DNA from: Galbibacter sp038433465
Lineage (GTDB): Bacteria > Bacteroidota > Bacteroidia > Flavobacteriales > Flavobacteriaceae
Assembly: GCF_038433465.1 (NCBI RefSeq)
Contig: NZ_JAESVF010000001.1
Coordinates: 124,001 to 188,000, forward strand
Length of the DNA: 64,000 bases
Direction: 5' to 3'
Part shown: positions 24,101 through 32,580 of the stretch, piece after piece
Layout of the letters: the number at the start of each line of letters is the position of its first letter
Position numbering within the stretch: the first letter of the stretch is position 1
The notes under the pieces: generated by a model
Seen by the model: the letters and a program-made list of their open reading frames with translations, nothing else
The model's database searches: none
Told to the model about the DNA's origin: nothing
Program-made: the position numbers and the translations under genes

Positions 24101-25505
24101 CCAAATTCACCAACTCGCTATTTACTCTATTTTCATCTTCTTGGTTGTGGCGCATTACCTCCACATACAAATCGTCTCCAAACTGATTTTTCCACCAAAG
24201 CAACGCTTCTTCCGCTTGAACTTCTCCAATATTTAAAAGCTTACTAGGCACTTCACCATACAAGTTCCCAGTGAGTACAATGATGTCTTCCTTGTATTGT
24301 TCTACTACTTTTTTATCAATTCTAGGTACGTAATAAAACCCTTCAGTATAAGCAATAGACGACATTTTTGCCAGATTGTGATAACCATTTTTGTTTTTGG
24401 CGAGCATCACAATTTGGTAACCATTATCTTTTATTGATTTATCCAAATGGTTTTCACACACATTCAACGTACAACCAACAATTGGTTTTATAGGGATTTC
24501 GGTAGGCTCTTCGCCATTGGCAATAGCCTCTTCATTTTTGGCTTTTACCGATTTGTTGTGGTTACCAACTTCTTTTACAAAATGAAAAGCTCCCATCATG
24601 TTTGCCATGTCGGTTAATGCAACCGCAGGCATTTTGGCTTTTGCTGTGGCAGCAACAAGATCTGGAATGCTTGATGTTGCCTGAAGAATTGAAAACTGAG
24701 AATAATTATGAAGATGTGCAAAACTCGCATCTTTTAAATCTTTAATATTCTGTTTTAATTCTTCTGTTGAAATTTCTTCTGAAGGCGCCTCTTTTGCAAG
24801 TTGTTCTCTAATTTCATCGGAAGCTTTTTTTAAATTGATATGCTTTAGCCCGATGAGTTGAATTGGCTGTGGATGCTCTTCTGAAAACTCTCTAAAATAC
24901 GACGGCGCAACATCTAATTCTTCCGCAGTAAAAACTTCTTTCCGAATAAGTTCTAAAAAACAACGTGTAGTTGCTTCCACATCGGCAGTTGCATTATGCG
25001 CTTCAGCAAAAGGTTCGTTAAACAGATATTCGTGTAATTCGGTAAGTGTTGGCAATTTAAATTTACCTCCACGCCCTCCTGGAATTTTACACAAAGCCGC
25101 TGTAGTTTCGGTACAAGTATCCAAAACGGGAAGTTCGGTTAAATTGGTTTCAACACCAGCTCGATACAGCTCGGCACCCATAATATTAACATCAAAGCCA
25201 ACATTTTGCCCAACTACGTAGGTTGTTTTTTGTAGTGCCTGATTAAATTTTTCGAGTACTTCATTTAGCGGAAGTCCTTCTTGAGCTGCCAATTCGGTAG
25301 AAATACCATGTATTTTTTCAGCATCAAAAGGGATATTAAATCCTTCTGGCTTAATTAAATAATCCTGATGTTCGATTAAATTTCCCATGGCATCGTGCAA
25401 CTGCCATGCAATTTGAATTGCGCGAGGCCAATTGTCTACATCGGTTATGGGAGCATCCCATCGCTTCGGTAAACCAGTGGTTTCTGTGTCAAAAATCAGG
25501 TACAT
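21123..25505 (-). CDS. dnaE: DNA polymerase III alpha subunit fused to a DnaQ-type exonuclease
   Basis: The 1460-residue replicative polymerase is longer than proteobacterial DnaE because it begins with a DEDDh exonuclease (about 1-190): DTETTGLP (Asp7, Glu9), KIHGIS, GQNVGFDVNIM and HNATADVEAT. Then come a PHP domain (from about 262, FAHLHNYSQFSILQ; LTDMANMMGAFHF), the catalytic palm with GPGRGSAAGSA and PDIDIDFDDEG (near 690), the KSHSTCYAWIGYQTAYLKANYP segment, a helix-hairpin-helix region and a C-terminal OB fold. Proofreading is thus built into the alpha chain. Fusion of this type is known in Bacteroidetes. Confidence 0.95.
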   Translation of the reverse strand: MYLIFDTETTGLPKRWDAPITDVDNWPRAIQIAWQLHDAMGNLIEHQDYLIKPEGFNIPFDAEKIHGISTELAAQEGLPLNEVLEKFNQALQKTTYVVGQNVGFDVNIMGAELYRAGVETNLTELPVLDTCTETTAALCKIPGGRGGKFKLPTLTELHEYLFNEPFAEAHNATADVEATTRCFLELIRKEVFTAEELDVAPSYFREFSEEHPQPIQLIGLKHINLKKASDEIREQLAKEAPSEEISTEELKQNIKDLKDASFAHLHNYSQFSILQATSSIPDLVAATAKAKMPAVALTDMANMMGAFHFVKEVGNHNKSVKAKNEEAIANGEEPTEIPIKPIVGCTLNVCENHLDKSIKDNGYQIVMLAKNKNGYHNLAKMSSIAYTEGFYYVPRIDKKVVEQYKEDIIVLTGNLYGEVPSKLLNIGEVQAEEALLWWKNQFGDDLYVEVMRHNQEDENRVNSELVNLANKHQVKLIATNNCYYINKENANAHDILLCVKDGEKKDTPIGRGRGYRYGLPNQEYYFKSGDEMKEIFKDLPDAIFNIQEVVDKVEPYELARDVLLPAFDIPEEFQVEEDKLDNGKRGENKYLKHLTYEGAKKRYPEITDEIKERLDFELSVIENTGYPGYFLIVQDFIAAARDMDVSVGPGRGSAAGSAVAYCLGITNIDPIHYDLLFERFLNPDRVSLPDIDIDFDDEGRSRVMDYVIEKYGANQVAQIITYGTMAAKSSIRDTARVLDLPLHDADRIAKLIPNMKLGKIFSLDDAKLKSSLRAEEIDKVNELKNIADGEDLEALTVNQARVLEGSVRNTGIHACGVIITPDDITKFVPVSTAKDSDLYVTQFDNSVVESAGLLKMDFLGLKTLTLIKDTVKLVKYKHGIDLNPDDFPLDDEKTYELFQRGETVGIFQYESAGMQKHMKDLKPTVFADLIAMNALYRPGPLEYIPSFIRRKHGDEEIKYDLDAMEEYLKETYGITVYQEQVMLLSQKLAGFTKGEADVLRKAMGKKIFALLEQLKPKFLDGGEAKGHSREILEKVWKDWEAFASYAFNKSHSTCYAWIGYQTAYLKANYPAEYMAAVLSNNMNDIKQVTFFLEECKRMGIEVLGPDVNESYYKFTVNKDGAIRFGMGAIKGVGRGAVDTIVNGREEGKYKSVFDLAKRIDLRAANKKAFENLALAGGLDSFGDTHRAQYFHSEGDGITFLEKAIKYGAKFQENENSAQVSLFGEASDVQIPEPQIPPCDTWGTMEKLKREKEVVGIYISGHPLDDFKTEIEVFCNGTVGHFNNLQAIVGNEIAFAGVISDVQHRVSKNGKGWASFIVEDYTDSYEFRMFGEEYLKFRHFLMINSFIYIKAYVREGWTNRETGKRGDPRLQFNSMEQLQDVMERYAKKLTIKMKLDEIKDERIDTLKDILRNHAGEHILNFIVYEMDDEIKLTMPSRKQKVNISNELLQELKKQEVIYKLN

Positions 25506-25631
25506 AAAACTATATTTCTTTAAGAATGAAGTGATTAGTCGTTTTCAAACTGAATCCTTAAAATTACGGATATTTTTTAGAGAAAAAAGTAGATTTGAAG
25601 AAGAGTTATCAACTTTTATAAAAAGAAAAAA

Positions 25632-25661
25632 CCGTCTAAAAAATGATGTTTTTTTAGACGG
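25632..25661 (-). terminator. Terminator of the PA2169-family gene
   Basis: A 12-bp perfect stem (CCGTCTAAAAAA / TTTTTTAGACGG) with a 6-nt loop is followed on the minus strand by a T-rich tract, upstream of dnaE. Confidence 0.8.
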
Positions 25662-25686
25662 TTTGTAAAATTTTATTGCGCTAATT

Positions 25687-26136
25687 CTAAGAAACTATTT
25701 GCTCGTAGCGCTTGGCATTGTTTACCGAATTTTGAACGGCATTTCGTTGACGAGTAAGCATTGCACGTGTTGATTGTGGCAAGGAAGTTTGGTTTAAAAC
25801 CTCATTATAATCTTCTAAACTTGCTTCTTCACCACGTTGTACTTCCTCCAAAATAGCCTCTTCATCGTTGCTAGCTACGACCGATTTAATATCCATCCAA
25901 GCACGATGCACATTACCCGTAATACTACCCGAATCGGTTGGTTTTTCTCCAAACGAAATAATTTCTCGTTTTAATTCATCTGAAAATTTTTCACGCTCCA
26001 ATGCTTTAGTTTTAAAGTATGTTTTTAAATTGGTGTTCTTAACGTTTTCACTCGAATTTAAAAACCCTTTTTGCGCATCGTAATTCTTTTCTAAAAGTTC
26101 ATTAATTTTTCCTGAAATTTCTTCTGTATAACTCAT
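25687..26136 (-). CDS. PA2169 family four-helix-bundle protein (DUF2383)
   Basis: The 149-residue, highly helical protein matches the ferritin-like DUF2383/PA2169 family: an N-terminal helix (MSYTEEISGKINELLEKNYD), Glu-rich second helix (KTKALEREKFSDELKREI) and GEEASLEDYNEVL in the third. These are found in stress-linked genes in many bacteria; metal binding is not proven. It is flanked by a strong terminator and a 280-bp upstream gap with no clear promoter box. Confidence 0.8.
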   Translation of the reverse strand: MSYTEEISGKINELLEKNYDAQKGFLNSSENVKNTNLKTYFKTKALEREKFSDELKREIISFGEKPTDSGSITGNVHRAWMDIKSVVASNDEEAILEEVQRGEEASLEDYNEVLNQTSLPQSTRAMLTRQRNAVQNSVNNAKRYEQIVS

Positions 26137-26388
26137 AACTCTATTTTTTATTTGGTTAATAAAATCATTATCAAGCTACTAAACATCTTGTACGACAGCA
26201 AATTACAATTACACTTTAAACAATTTTTAACCAATAATCTTAAAAGAAATACAACAAAGTCGTTGAATACGTATGTATTTGTTAATGTTTTTTAGAAGTC
26301 TGAAAACAAAATAAAAGTTTAAATGTGTATAAATAAGTAGTTCTGAAAAAAATAGAAAAATTTCCTCATTTTAATATAAGGGTTTATT

Positions 26389-26396
26389 TATCTTTG
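26389..26396 (+). promoter_or_regulatory. -7 promoter box TATCTTTG for the TerB-like gene
   Basis: This exact TAnnTTTG match lies 24 nt before the ATG at 26421. Confidence 0.5.
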
Positions 26397-26420
26397 TGCG
26401 CACATTAAAAAATTACATTG

Positions 26421-26852
26421 ATGTCTATTTCAGATTTATATTCTAGCGGATTTAGTGAAAGAAACCGCGATCATTTTGCAGCTATTGTAAGAGTTGCACT
26501 TTCTGACGGAGCCATTAACCCAGAGGAAAAAGCATTTTTAGACCGATTGGCAAAAAACTTAGATATTTCGGAGGAATTATATGAAGAGATTTTAGAAAAC
26601 CCTTCTGCTTTCCCAATCAACCCTCCAACTTTATACAACACAAGATTGGAGCGTTTGTATGATATTGCACGTATGATTCACGCCGACCATATTACTGATG
26701 AAGACGAATTTAAAATTATGATTCGTTTGGGAGTTGGACTTGGTTTTAACCCTGCAAACGTTGAATTCATTATGAAAAAAGCGTTGTATTTGGTAGATAT
26801 AGGTGTTGATCTAGATACTTTTATTGAAGAAATAAAACACATGAATCGTTAA
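26421..26852 (+). CDS. TerB family protein
   Basis: The 143-residue acidic helical protein matches the TerB/DjlA N-terminal fold: FAAIVRVALSDGAINPEEKAFLDRLAKNL near the start, with an Asp-containing loop expected to bind metal, then ARMIHADHITDEDEFKIMIRLGVGLG. No other ter genes are nearby, so tellurite resistance should not be assumed. The ATG at 26421 is preferred to a TTG immediately before it. Confidence 0.85.
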   Translation: MSISDLYSSGFSERNRDHFAAIVRVALSDGAINPEEKAFLDRLAKNLDISEELYEEILENPSAFPINPPTLYNTRLERLYDIARMIHADHITDEDEFKIMIRLGVGLGFNPANVEFIMKKALYLVDIGVDLDTFIEEIKHMNR

Positions 26853-26877
26853 TCCGATTCTAACCTATCATAAAAAA

Positions 26878-26902
26878 AGCTGTTCCATGGAACAGCTTTT
26901 TT
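26878..26902. terminator. Bidirectional terminator between the TerB-like gene and fbp
   Basis: A 9-bp perfect stem (AGCTGTTCC / GGAACAGCT) with an AT loop is flanked by A and T runs and lies between two convergent genes. Confidence 0.85.
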
Positions 26903-26924
26903 GTTTTCAAGTATATTCGAAATT

Positions 26925-27938
26925 TTAGTTGGTTTTATAATCTGCTATAAACGATTCTGCTTTGGTCACCATATTTTTACTTCCGCAGTAAAAAGGCACC
27001 CTTTGGTGTAATTCTGTTGGCTTAATATCTAAAATTGCCTGCGAACCATCACTAGCCTTTCCTCCTGCTTGTTCTGCCAAAAAGGCCATTGGGTTGCATT
27101 CATACAACAAACGTAATTTTCCGTTCACGGCTTTACTACTTTCTGGGTACAAAAAGATACCACCTTTAATCATGTTTCGGTGAAAGTCAGACACCAACGA
27201 ACCTATATATCGCGAAGTATACGGACGATCATCTTCTTCCATCTGGCAATATTTTATATACTTTTTAACTCCTTCTGGAAAGTGCACATAATTTCCTTCG
27301 TTTACAGAATAAATCGAACCGTCTTCTGGATACTGCATATTTGGGTGCGATAAATAAAATGTTCCGATTGCAGGGTTTAAAGTAAAACCATTTACACCAT
27401 GCCCAGTAGTATACACCAACATTGTAGATGTACCGTAAACTATGTAACCTGCAGCAACTTGATCGCGCCCTGGTTGTAAAAAATCTTCAATGGTAACAGG
27501 CGTTCCGATAGGTGTTATACGTCGGTATACCGAAAAAATTGTTCCCACAGATACATTTACATCGATATTACTCGAGCCATCTAGCGGGTCAAACAACACT
27601 ACATATTTATTTTGATTATTGTTGTCGTAGCTGTTAATTGCCACAAAATTATCTTCTTCTTCTGAAGCAATTCCGCATACAATTTCTCTGTTCGTCAACG
27701 ATTGTATAAACTTTTCATTTGCCAAAACATCCAACTTTTGTTGGTCTTCGCCTTGCGCATTTATATCGCCACTCGAACCTAAAACATCTACCAATCCGGC
27801 TTTGTTCACCTCATGGTTTACAACTTTTGCTGCCAGTCGGATGGCGTTAATTAGTTTTGATAATTCTCCTGTAGAATACGGAAAAGCGCGCTGATTTTCA
27901 ATAATAAACTCGCCTAGTGTTTTGTTTTTCTTGGTCAT
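26925..27938 (-). CDS. fbp: Fructose-1,6-bisphosphatase class I
   Basis: The 337-residue cytosolic enzyme has the class I metal site motif LFDPLDGSSNIDVN, the GEDQQKLD segment and the acidic EEEDNF loop, plus PESSKAVNGKLRLLYECNPMAF region landmarks. It hydrolyses fructose-1,6-bisphosphate in gluconeogenesis, consistent with growth on peptides suggested by the transporter and peptidase genes at 58-62 kb. It is divergent from the GNAT-aspartokinase pair. Confidence 0.95.
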   Translation of the reverse strand: MTKKNKTLGEFIIENQRAFPYSTGELSKLINAIRLAAKVVNHEVNKAGLVDVLGSSGDINAQGEDQQKLDVLANEKFIQSLTNREIVCGIASEEEDNFVAINSYDNNNQNKYVVLFDPLDGSSNIDVNVSVGTIFSVYRRITPIGTPVTIEDFLQPGRDQVAAGYIVYGTSTMLVYTTGHGVNGFTLNPAIGTFYLSHPNMQYPEDGSIYSVNEGNYVHFPEGVKKYIKYCQMEEDDRPYTSRYIGSLVSDFHRNMIKGGIFLYPESSKAVNGKLRLLYECNPMAFLAEQAGGKASDGSQAILDIKPTELHQRVPFYCGSKNMVTKAESFIADYKTN

Positions 27939-28035
27939 AACGGTTTTTGTGTTTTTACGCTCACAAATATCGACATTTTTGTGAAACTACATCGTTTTCG
28001 TGAAATTTCATTTTTATGTAATTATAACTATAAGT

Positions 28036-28043
28036 TATATTTG
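28036..28043 (+). promoter_or_regulatory. -7 promoter box TATATTTG for the GNAT-aspartokinase operon
   Basis: This exact consensus match lies 8 nt before the ATG at 28052, predicting a very short leader. Confidence 0.5.
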
Positions 28044-28051
28044 TAACAGAT

Positions 28052-28534
28052 ATGGAGTTTACAATTAGACAAGCAGAAGAAAAAGACATGGCACAAGTAC
28101 TTGAACTCATTCAAGAACTTGCTGATTTTGAGAAAGAACCTGATGCCGTTGAAGTTACTATCGAAGATTTAAAGAGAGATGGCTTTGGAGCACAGCCTTT
28201 ATTTAAATGTTTGGTAGCCGAATTAAATAACAAAATTGAAGGAATGGCATTGTTTTACAACCGCTATTCTACTTGGAAAGGCAAAACCATACACCTAGAA
28301 GATTTGGTAGTTCGACAAGATAAAAGAGGTACCGGAATTGGAAGTGCACTTTTTGCTGAAGTAATTAAATACGGACACAAGCTTGGCGTAAAACGTATAG
28401 AATGGGTGGTACTCGATTGGAACACCCCAGCTGTTAAGTTTTACGAAAAAAATGGTGCCTTAATTTTAAGAGATTGGGATACCGTACAATTAGACGAACA
28501 AGGAATTAAGAATTTTATAGCAAATACAAATTAA
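28052..28534 (+). CDS. GNAT family N-acetyltransferase
   Basis: The 160-residue protein has the GNAT acetyl-CoA site (LVVRQDKRGTGIGSALFAEV, residues about 90-109) and the C-terminal FYEKNGA element, and resembles the diamine/spermidine N-acetyltransferase branch (LEDLVV, WVVLDWNTPAVKFY). The substrate is uncertain. Its stop overlaps the aspartokinase start by one base, so the two are translationally coupled. Confidence 0.85.
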   Translation: MEFTIRQAEEKDMAQVLELIQELADFEKEPDAVEVTIEDLKRDGFGAQPLFKCLVAELNNKIEGMALFYNRYSTWKGKTIHLEDLVVRQDKRGTGIGSALFAEVIKYGHKLGVKRIEWVVLDWNTPAVKFYEKNGALILRDWDTVQLDEQGIKNFIANTN

Positions 28535-29784
28535 TGAGAATTTTTAAATTTGGAGGAGCCTCTGTTAAAGATGCCGATGGGATAAAAAATGTTGTAAATG
28601 TATTACAAACAGTAGGTCACGAAAACACCTTGTTGGTGGTTTCGGCTATGGGAAAAACAACCAATGCGATGGAAGTGGTTGTGAAAAATTATTTTGAAAA
28701 TAAAAGCGAGTTAAATGCTTCTTTTGATGAAATTATTAGCTATCATCACGCTATTCTAACCGATTTATTTCAGAATGAAAAACACCCAATTTTTGCTAAA
28801 GTAAAAGGCTTAATCGAGCAAGTTCAAGGTTTTTTAGCGTGGAACAAATCGCCTAAATACGCGTTTGTTTACGACCAAGTTGTAGGCTACGGAGAGCTTA
28901 TTTCTACCACTATTTTGAGTGCTTATTTTGCTGAAGTAGGCATTAAAAACAAATGGCTAGATGTTAGAGATTATATTAAAACTGATGATAGTTACAGAGA
29001 AGGTATTGTAAATTGGGAAGAAACTCAAAAGAATATTTCGCAACATATCGATCAAACCTGCTTGAACATCACACAAGGTTTTCTTGGTAGCGACGACAAT
29101 AATTTTACAACAACTTTAGGTAGAGAGGGGTCTGATTATACTGCTGCAATTTTTGCGTACTGCCTCAATGCCGATTCTGTAACAATTTGGAAAGACGTTC
29201 CAGGTGTTCTTAATGCCGATCCTCGTTATTTTGAAAACGCCGAGCTTTTAAACAGAATTTCATACCGCGAAGCCATCGAGCTTGCATTCTACGGAGCTTC
29301 TGTAATTCACCCAAAAACTTTACAACCGCTTCAAAGAAAAGAAATTCCGCTTCACGTAAAATCGTTTATCAATCCAAAAGAAGATGGAACGGTGGTAATG
29401 AAAGGCAAAGGAATTACGCCAAATGTGCCTTGTTTTATCGTGAAGAAAAATCAAACTTTATTAAAACTTTCATCCCTAGATTTTTCATTCATTGTTGAAG
29501 AAAACATCAGCGAAATTTTTAAAATTTTCAGTACACATAGAATGAAAGTAGATTTAATTCAAAACTCTGCTATTAGTTTTTCAGTGTGTGTTGAAAATAA
29601 ATTTAATAGGTTAGACGATCTTCTAAAAATACTTAAATCGAAATTTAAAGTTACGCACTACGAAGACGTATCACTCTATACCATAAGACATTTTAACGAA
29701 AAAGCCATCGCTTCTTTACAAAACGGACACGAAGTTTTACTAGAGCAGCGCACGCAAGAAACCGTTCAGTTGGTTGTAAAATAA
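28534..29784 (+). CDS. lysC: Aspartate kinase
   Basis: The 416-residue monofunctional enzyme begins with the kinase signature MRIFKFGGASV and has GREGSDYTAAIFAY and WKDVPGVLNADPR at the active site. The C-terminal third (about 300-416) is the ACT regulatory region, expected to sense lysine or threonine. It phosphorylates aspartate, the first step to Lys, Thr, Met and diaminopimelate. No homoserine dehydrogenase is fused or adjacent. Confidence 0.9.
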   Translation: MRIFKFGGASVKDADGIKNVVNVLQTVGHENTLLVVSAMGKTTNAMEVVVKNYFENKSELNASFDEIISYHHAILTDLFQNEKHPIFAKVKGLIEQVQGFLAWNKSPKYAFVYDQVVGYGELISTTILSAYFAEVGIKNKWLDVRDYIKTDDSYREGIVNWEETQKNISQHIDQTCLNITQGFLGSDDNNFTTTLGREGSDYTAAIFAYCLNADSVTIWKDVPGVLNADPRYFENAELLNRISYREAIELAFYGASVIHPKTLQPLQRKEIPLHVKSFINPKEDGTVVMKGKGITPNVPCFIVKKNQTLLKLSSLDFSFIVEENISEIFKIFSTHRMKVDLIQNSAISFSVCVENKFNRLDDLLKILKSKFKVTHYEDVSLYTIRHFNEKAIASLQNGHEVLLEQRTQETVQLVVK

Positions 29785-29807
29785 AGCAAGAGCTCAGTTT
29801 CTTTTTC

Positions 29808-29815
29808 TATATTTG
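29808..29815 (+). promoter_or_regulatory. -7 promoter box TATATTTG for the PlsC-GNAT gene
   Basis: This exact consensus match lies 28 nt before the ATG at 29844, in the 59-bp gap after the aspartokinase gene. Confidence 0.5.
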
Positions 29816-29843
29816 TATTGATTAGACCTCAATATAACTTTAA

Positions 29844-31652
29844 ATGGGATTAGTTACCGCAAAAGAAGTAGCGCAAGTAATTAACGCAGATAAGTACGGT
29901 ATTTTTGGGACATTAAGTGGTTGGACACTGATGAAAATATTGAACATATCTACGATTAATAAAGTATACGACAAGCATAAAGAAAAAACTGGATTAGACT
30001 TTCTGAATGCCATCTTAGACGAATTTGAAATTAATTTTGAAATTCCAGAGGAAGACTTAAAACGACTTCCAAAAGATGGTGCTTTTATAACTATTTCAAA
30101 CCACCCGCTGGGAGGAATAGACGGAATTTTATTGCTGAAATTACTCTTGGAACAAAGAGCTGACTTTAAAATTATTGCCAACTTTTTGCTACACCGTATC
30201 AAACCAATGGCGCCTTACATTATGCCTGTAAATCCGTTTGAGAGTCATAAAGACGCCAAAAGTAGCGTTGCTGGGTTTAAGCAATCGTTAATGCATTTAA
30301 GAGAGGGACATCCGCTTGGAGTTTTTCCTGCTGGAGAAGTTTCAACCTATCGAGATGGTAAACTTATTGTAGACCGCCCTTGGGAAGAAGCCGCTATGAA
30401 ACTTGTAAAACGTGCAGAAGTTCCTGTGGTTCCTATTTACTTTCATGCCAAAAATAGCAAATTATTTTACCGTCTTTCTAAACTGAATGACACCCTGCGC
30501 ACGGCAAAACTTCCTTCGGAAGTATTAACGCAACGCAACCGTGTAATTCGCGTGAGAATTGGGCGTCCCATAAGTGTAGATGCACAACAAGAACACGAAA
30601 CTCTTGAAGAATTTACCGATTTCCTCCGAAAGAAAACATACATGCTAGCCAACGCATTTGAGGAAGGTCGCTTATTTGATAAAGTGCCAACAAGTTTTAA
30701 ATTTCCGCGTTCTCCAAAAGAAATCATTACCCCAGTAAGCAAAGATTTAATGGAGAAAGAGGTTAACGATTTAAAAGAAAAAGACCTACGCTTACTGCAA
30801 AGCAAAAACTACGAAGTCTTTTTAGCGAAGGCAAACCAAATGCCTTATATCTTAAGAGAAATTGGTCGTCTTAGAGAAATTACTTTTAGAGAAGTTGGCG
30901 AAGGCACAAACCAAGCCATCGACACCGATGAGTTTGACGAATACTACCACCATCTCTTTTTATGGGATAATGAAGCGCGCGCTATTGTTGGTGCCTACAG
31001 AATGGGAATGGGTTCTGAAATTTTTAAAGCTAAAGGAATTGATGGATTTTACCTTCAAGATCTTTTTAAATTTGAACCCGAATTATACAAAATGATGAGC
31101 GAATCCATCGAAATGGGACGCGCATTTATTGTGAGCGATTATCAGCAAAAACCTATGCCACTCTTTTTACTGTGGAAAGGAATTGTGCATACAACACTTC
31201 GACACCCCGAGCATAAATATTTAATTGGTGGTGTGAGCATCAGTAATCAGTTTTCAAACTTCTCAAAATCACTGATGATTGAGTTTATGAAATCGCATTA
31301 TTGGGATCCGTACGTAGCACAATATATTAGTCCGAAGAAAGAGTTTAAAGTAAAACTTAAAGATGCCGACAAAGAGTTTGTTTTTGATGAAACAGAAGCC
31401 GATCTAAACAAATTTGATCGTTTAATTGATGAAGTAGAACCAGGAAATTTAAGACTTCCTGTATTAATCAAAAAGTACATCAAACAAAATGCAAAAGTAG
31501 TTGCCTTTAATGTCGATCCGCTTTTTAATAATTCGGTAGACGGACTTATGTACATTAAAATTGCAGACTTACCCGAAAGTACTGTAAAACCTGTAATGGA
31601 AGAATTCCAAGCAGAATTAGAAAGAAAACTAATGGAAGACGGAGAACAATAG
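29844..31652 (+). CDS. olsF: Acyltransferase/GNAT fusion, probable ornithine-lipid synthase OlsF
   Basis: The 602-residue protein joins an N-terminal PlsC-like acyltransferase (about 60-280; NHPLGGIDG with His87 and Asp93, FPAGEVST) to a C-terminal hemolysin/OlsB-like GNAT acyltransferase (about 335-560; REITFREVGEGTNQAID, FDEYYHHLFLWD, IVGAYRMG). This is the architecture of OlsF, known from Serratia and Flavobacterium johnsoniae, where the C-terminal part N-acylates ornithine and the N-terminal part O-acylates the product. The His-Asp spacing (five residues) matches this family rather than classical PlsC (four). Confidence 0.75.
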   Translation: MGLVTAKEVAQVINADKYGIFGTLSGWTLMKILNISTINKVYDKHKEKTGLDFLNAILDEFEINFEIPEEDLKRLPKDGAFITISNHPLGGIDGILLLKLLLEQRADFKIIANFLLHRIKPMAPYIMPVNPFESHKDAKSSVAGFKQSLMHLREGHPLGVFPAGEVSTYRDGKLIVDRPWEEAAMKLVKRAEVPVVPIYFHAKNSKLFYRLSKLNDTLRTAKLPSEVLTQRNRVIRVRIGRPISVDAQQEHETLEEFTDFLRKKTYMLANAFEEGRLFDKVPTSFKFPRSPKEIITPVSKDLMEKEVNDLKEKDLRLLQSKNYEVFLAKANQMPYILREIGRLREITFREVGEGTNQAIDTDEFDEYYHHLFLWDNEARAIVGAYRMGMGSEIFKAKGIDGFYLQDLFKFEPELYKMMSESIEMGRAFIVSDYQQKPMPLFLLWKGIVHTTLRHPEHKYLIGGVSISNQFSNFSKSLMIEFMKSHYWDPYVAQYISPKKEFKVKLKDADKEFVFDETEADLNKFDRLIDEVEPGNLRLPVLIKKYIKQNAKVVAFNVDPLFNNSVDGLMYIKIADLPESTVKPVMEEFQAELERKLMEDGEQ

Positions 31653-31678
31653 TTTTCCCCATTATTCGAAATAAAAAA

Positions 31679-31709
31679 GGCTGTTTAAAAAATTTAAAAC
31701 AGCCTTTTT
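31679..31709. terminator. Bidirectional terminator between olsF and arsR-like genes
   Basis: An 8-bp stem (GGCTGTTT / AAACAGCC) with an AT-rich 10-nt loop is flanked by A6 and T5 runs between convergent genes. Confidence 0.8.
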
Positions 31710-31712
31710 ACT

Positions 31713-32036
31713 TTATTGTGCGCCCTGTTGCGTTTCGTTGAAAAAGGAACCAACAGACTGCTTTACTTCATATAACTTATCAATATTAATACTGTAACAC
31801 GTTTTTTTACCTACGTGTTTCCCAATAATTAAATCTACTTTTTTAAGTTCTACTAAATGCTGAGAAATAGTAGCTTGAGCCAAATCTATATCTTTCACCA
31901 TATCGTTACAGATACACTCTGGATTATTGCTTATGTATTGAAGAATTGCAATTCTAGCAGGATGCCCCAAAGCTTTAAATGTCTTTGAGAGTTCGTTCTG
32001 CTCTAATGTATGCGCTAACATTTTTGTAAACCCCAT
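31713..32036 (-). CDS. ArsR-family winged-helix repressor
   Basis: The 107-residue protein has the ArsR helix-turn-helix (ALGHPARIAILQYI; DIDLAQATISQHLVELKK) and a Cys41-x-Cys43 pair (PECICNDM) where arsenic or metal sensors carry the ELCVC motif. A metal- or thiol-responsive role is plausible, but no resistance pump lies beside it; the upstream gene is TM2. It may act on distant targets. Confidence 0.85.
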   Translation of the reverse strand: MGFTKMLAHTLEQNELSKTFKALGHPARIAILQYISNNPECICNDMVKDIDLAQATISQHLVELKKVDLIIGKHVGKKTCYSINIDKLYEVKQSVGSFFNETQQGAQ

Positions 32037-32083
32037 AATATTTTATTTATGCTGAAAAAGAAATGGGGGAAATAAAAAAAGAA

Positions 32084-32128
32084 GGTCTGAAAAGAAAAAC
32101 TAAATCTTTGCTTTACACATTTCAGACC
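32084..32128 (-). terminator. Terminator of the TM2-domain gene
   Basis: Nine-base arms (GGTCTGAAA / TTTCAGACC) enclose a 27-nt loop and are followed on the minus strand by a T-rich tract. The loop is longer than usual. Confidence 0.55.
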
Positions 32129-32143
32129 GTCTTTAACTCTATA

Positions 32144-32491
32144 TTAGAACCAAGGTTTTCTACCAACTTGGTACGTATTATAAAACTCAGCGTCAGATTT
32201 TGTAAGGTAAATAATACCTTCAATAATACCAATAATATAAATGATTGGTGCTAAGATTCCGCATGATAACACAGAACACAAAAGCATAATAATACCTTCT
32301 TTTTGGTATCCTAAAATAAATTTATGAATTCCAAACGTTCCCAAAAGGATCGCTAAAAGTCCAGCTACAATCTTCTTATTATCCTGACTGTTTAATGCCT
32401 CTTGTGCGTTATCTGCAAATTCTTGTGCTGATTCTTTTGCTTCATGGGCAAATTCTTTTGCCTTTTCCTCAAATTCTTTTTCGTTGCTCAT
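32144..32491 (-). CDS. TM2 domain membrane protein
   Basis: The 115-residue protein has an acidic, helical N-terminal third (1-38; KEFEEKAKEFAHEAKE) and a C-terminal TM2 domain with two membrane helices (about 40-58 and 66-95) joined by the GIHKFILGYQKEG turn. TM2 proteins are small and of unknown function; the amphipathic N-terminus may bind membranes or partners. It has its own terminator. Confidence 0.85.
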   Translation of the reverse strand: MSNEKEFEEKAKEFAHEAKESAQEFADNAQEALNSQDNKKIVAGLLAILLGTFGIHKFILGYQKEGIIMLLCSVLSCGILAPIIYIIGIIEGIIYLTKSDAEFYNTYQVGRKPWF

Positions 32492-32580
32492 TTTTTTAAA
32501 ATTAGTTAGTAAGCTAAATTAACAAATAAACATCAGAAATAACTACCGTAATCGTAGAATTACGGCATTTTTTCGATACT

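Noticed and set aside
26421..26852. Tellurite-resistance operon suggested by the TerB-like gene
   Set aside because: No terA, terC, terD or terZ homologue is near; single TerB-fold proteins are common and not evidence of tellurite resistance.
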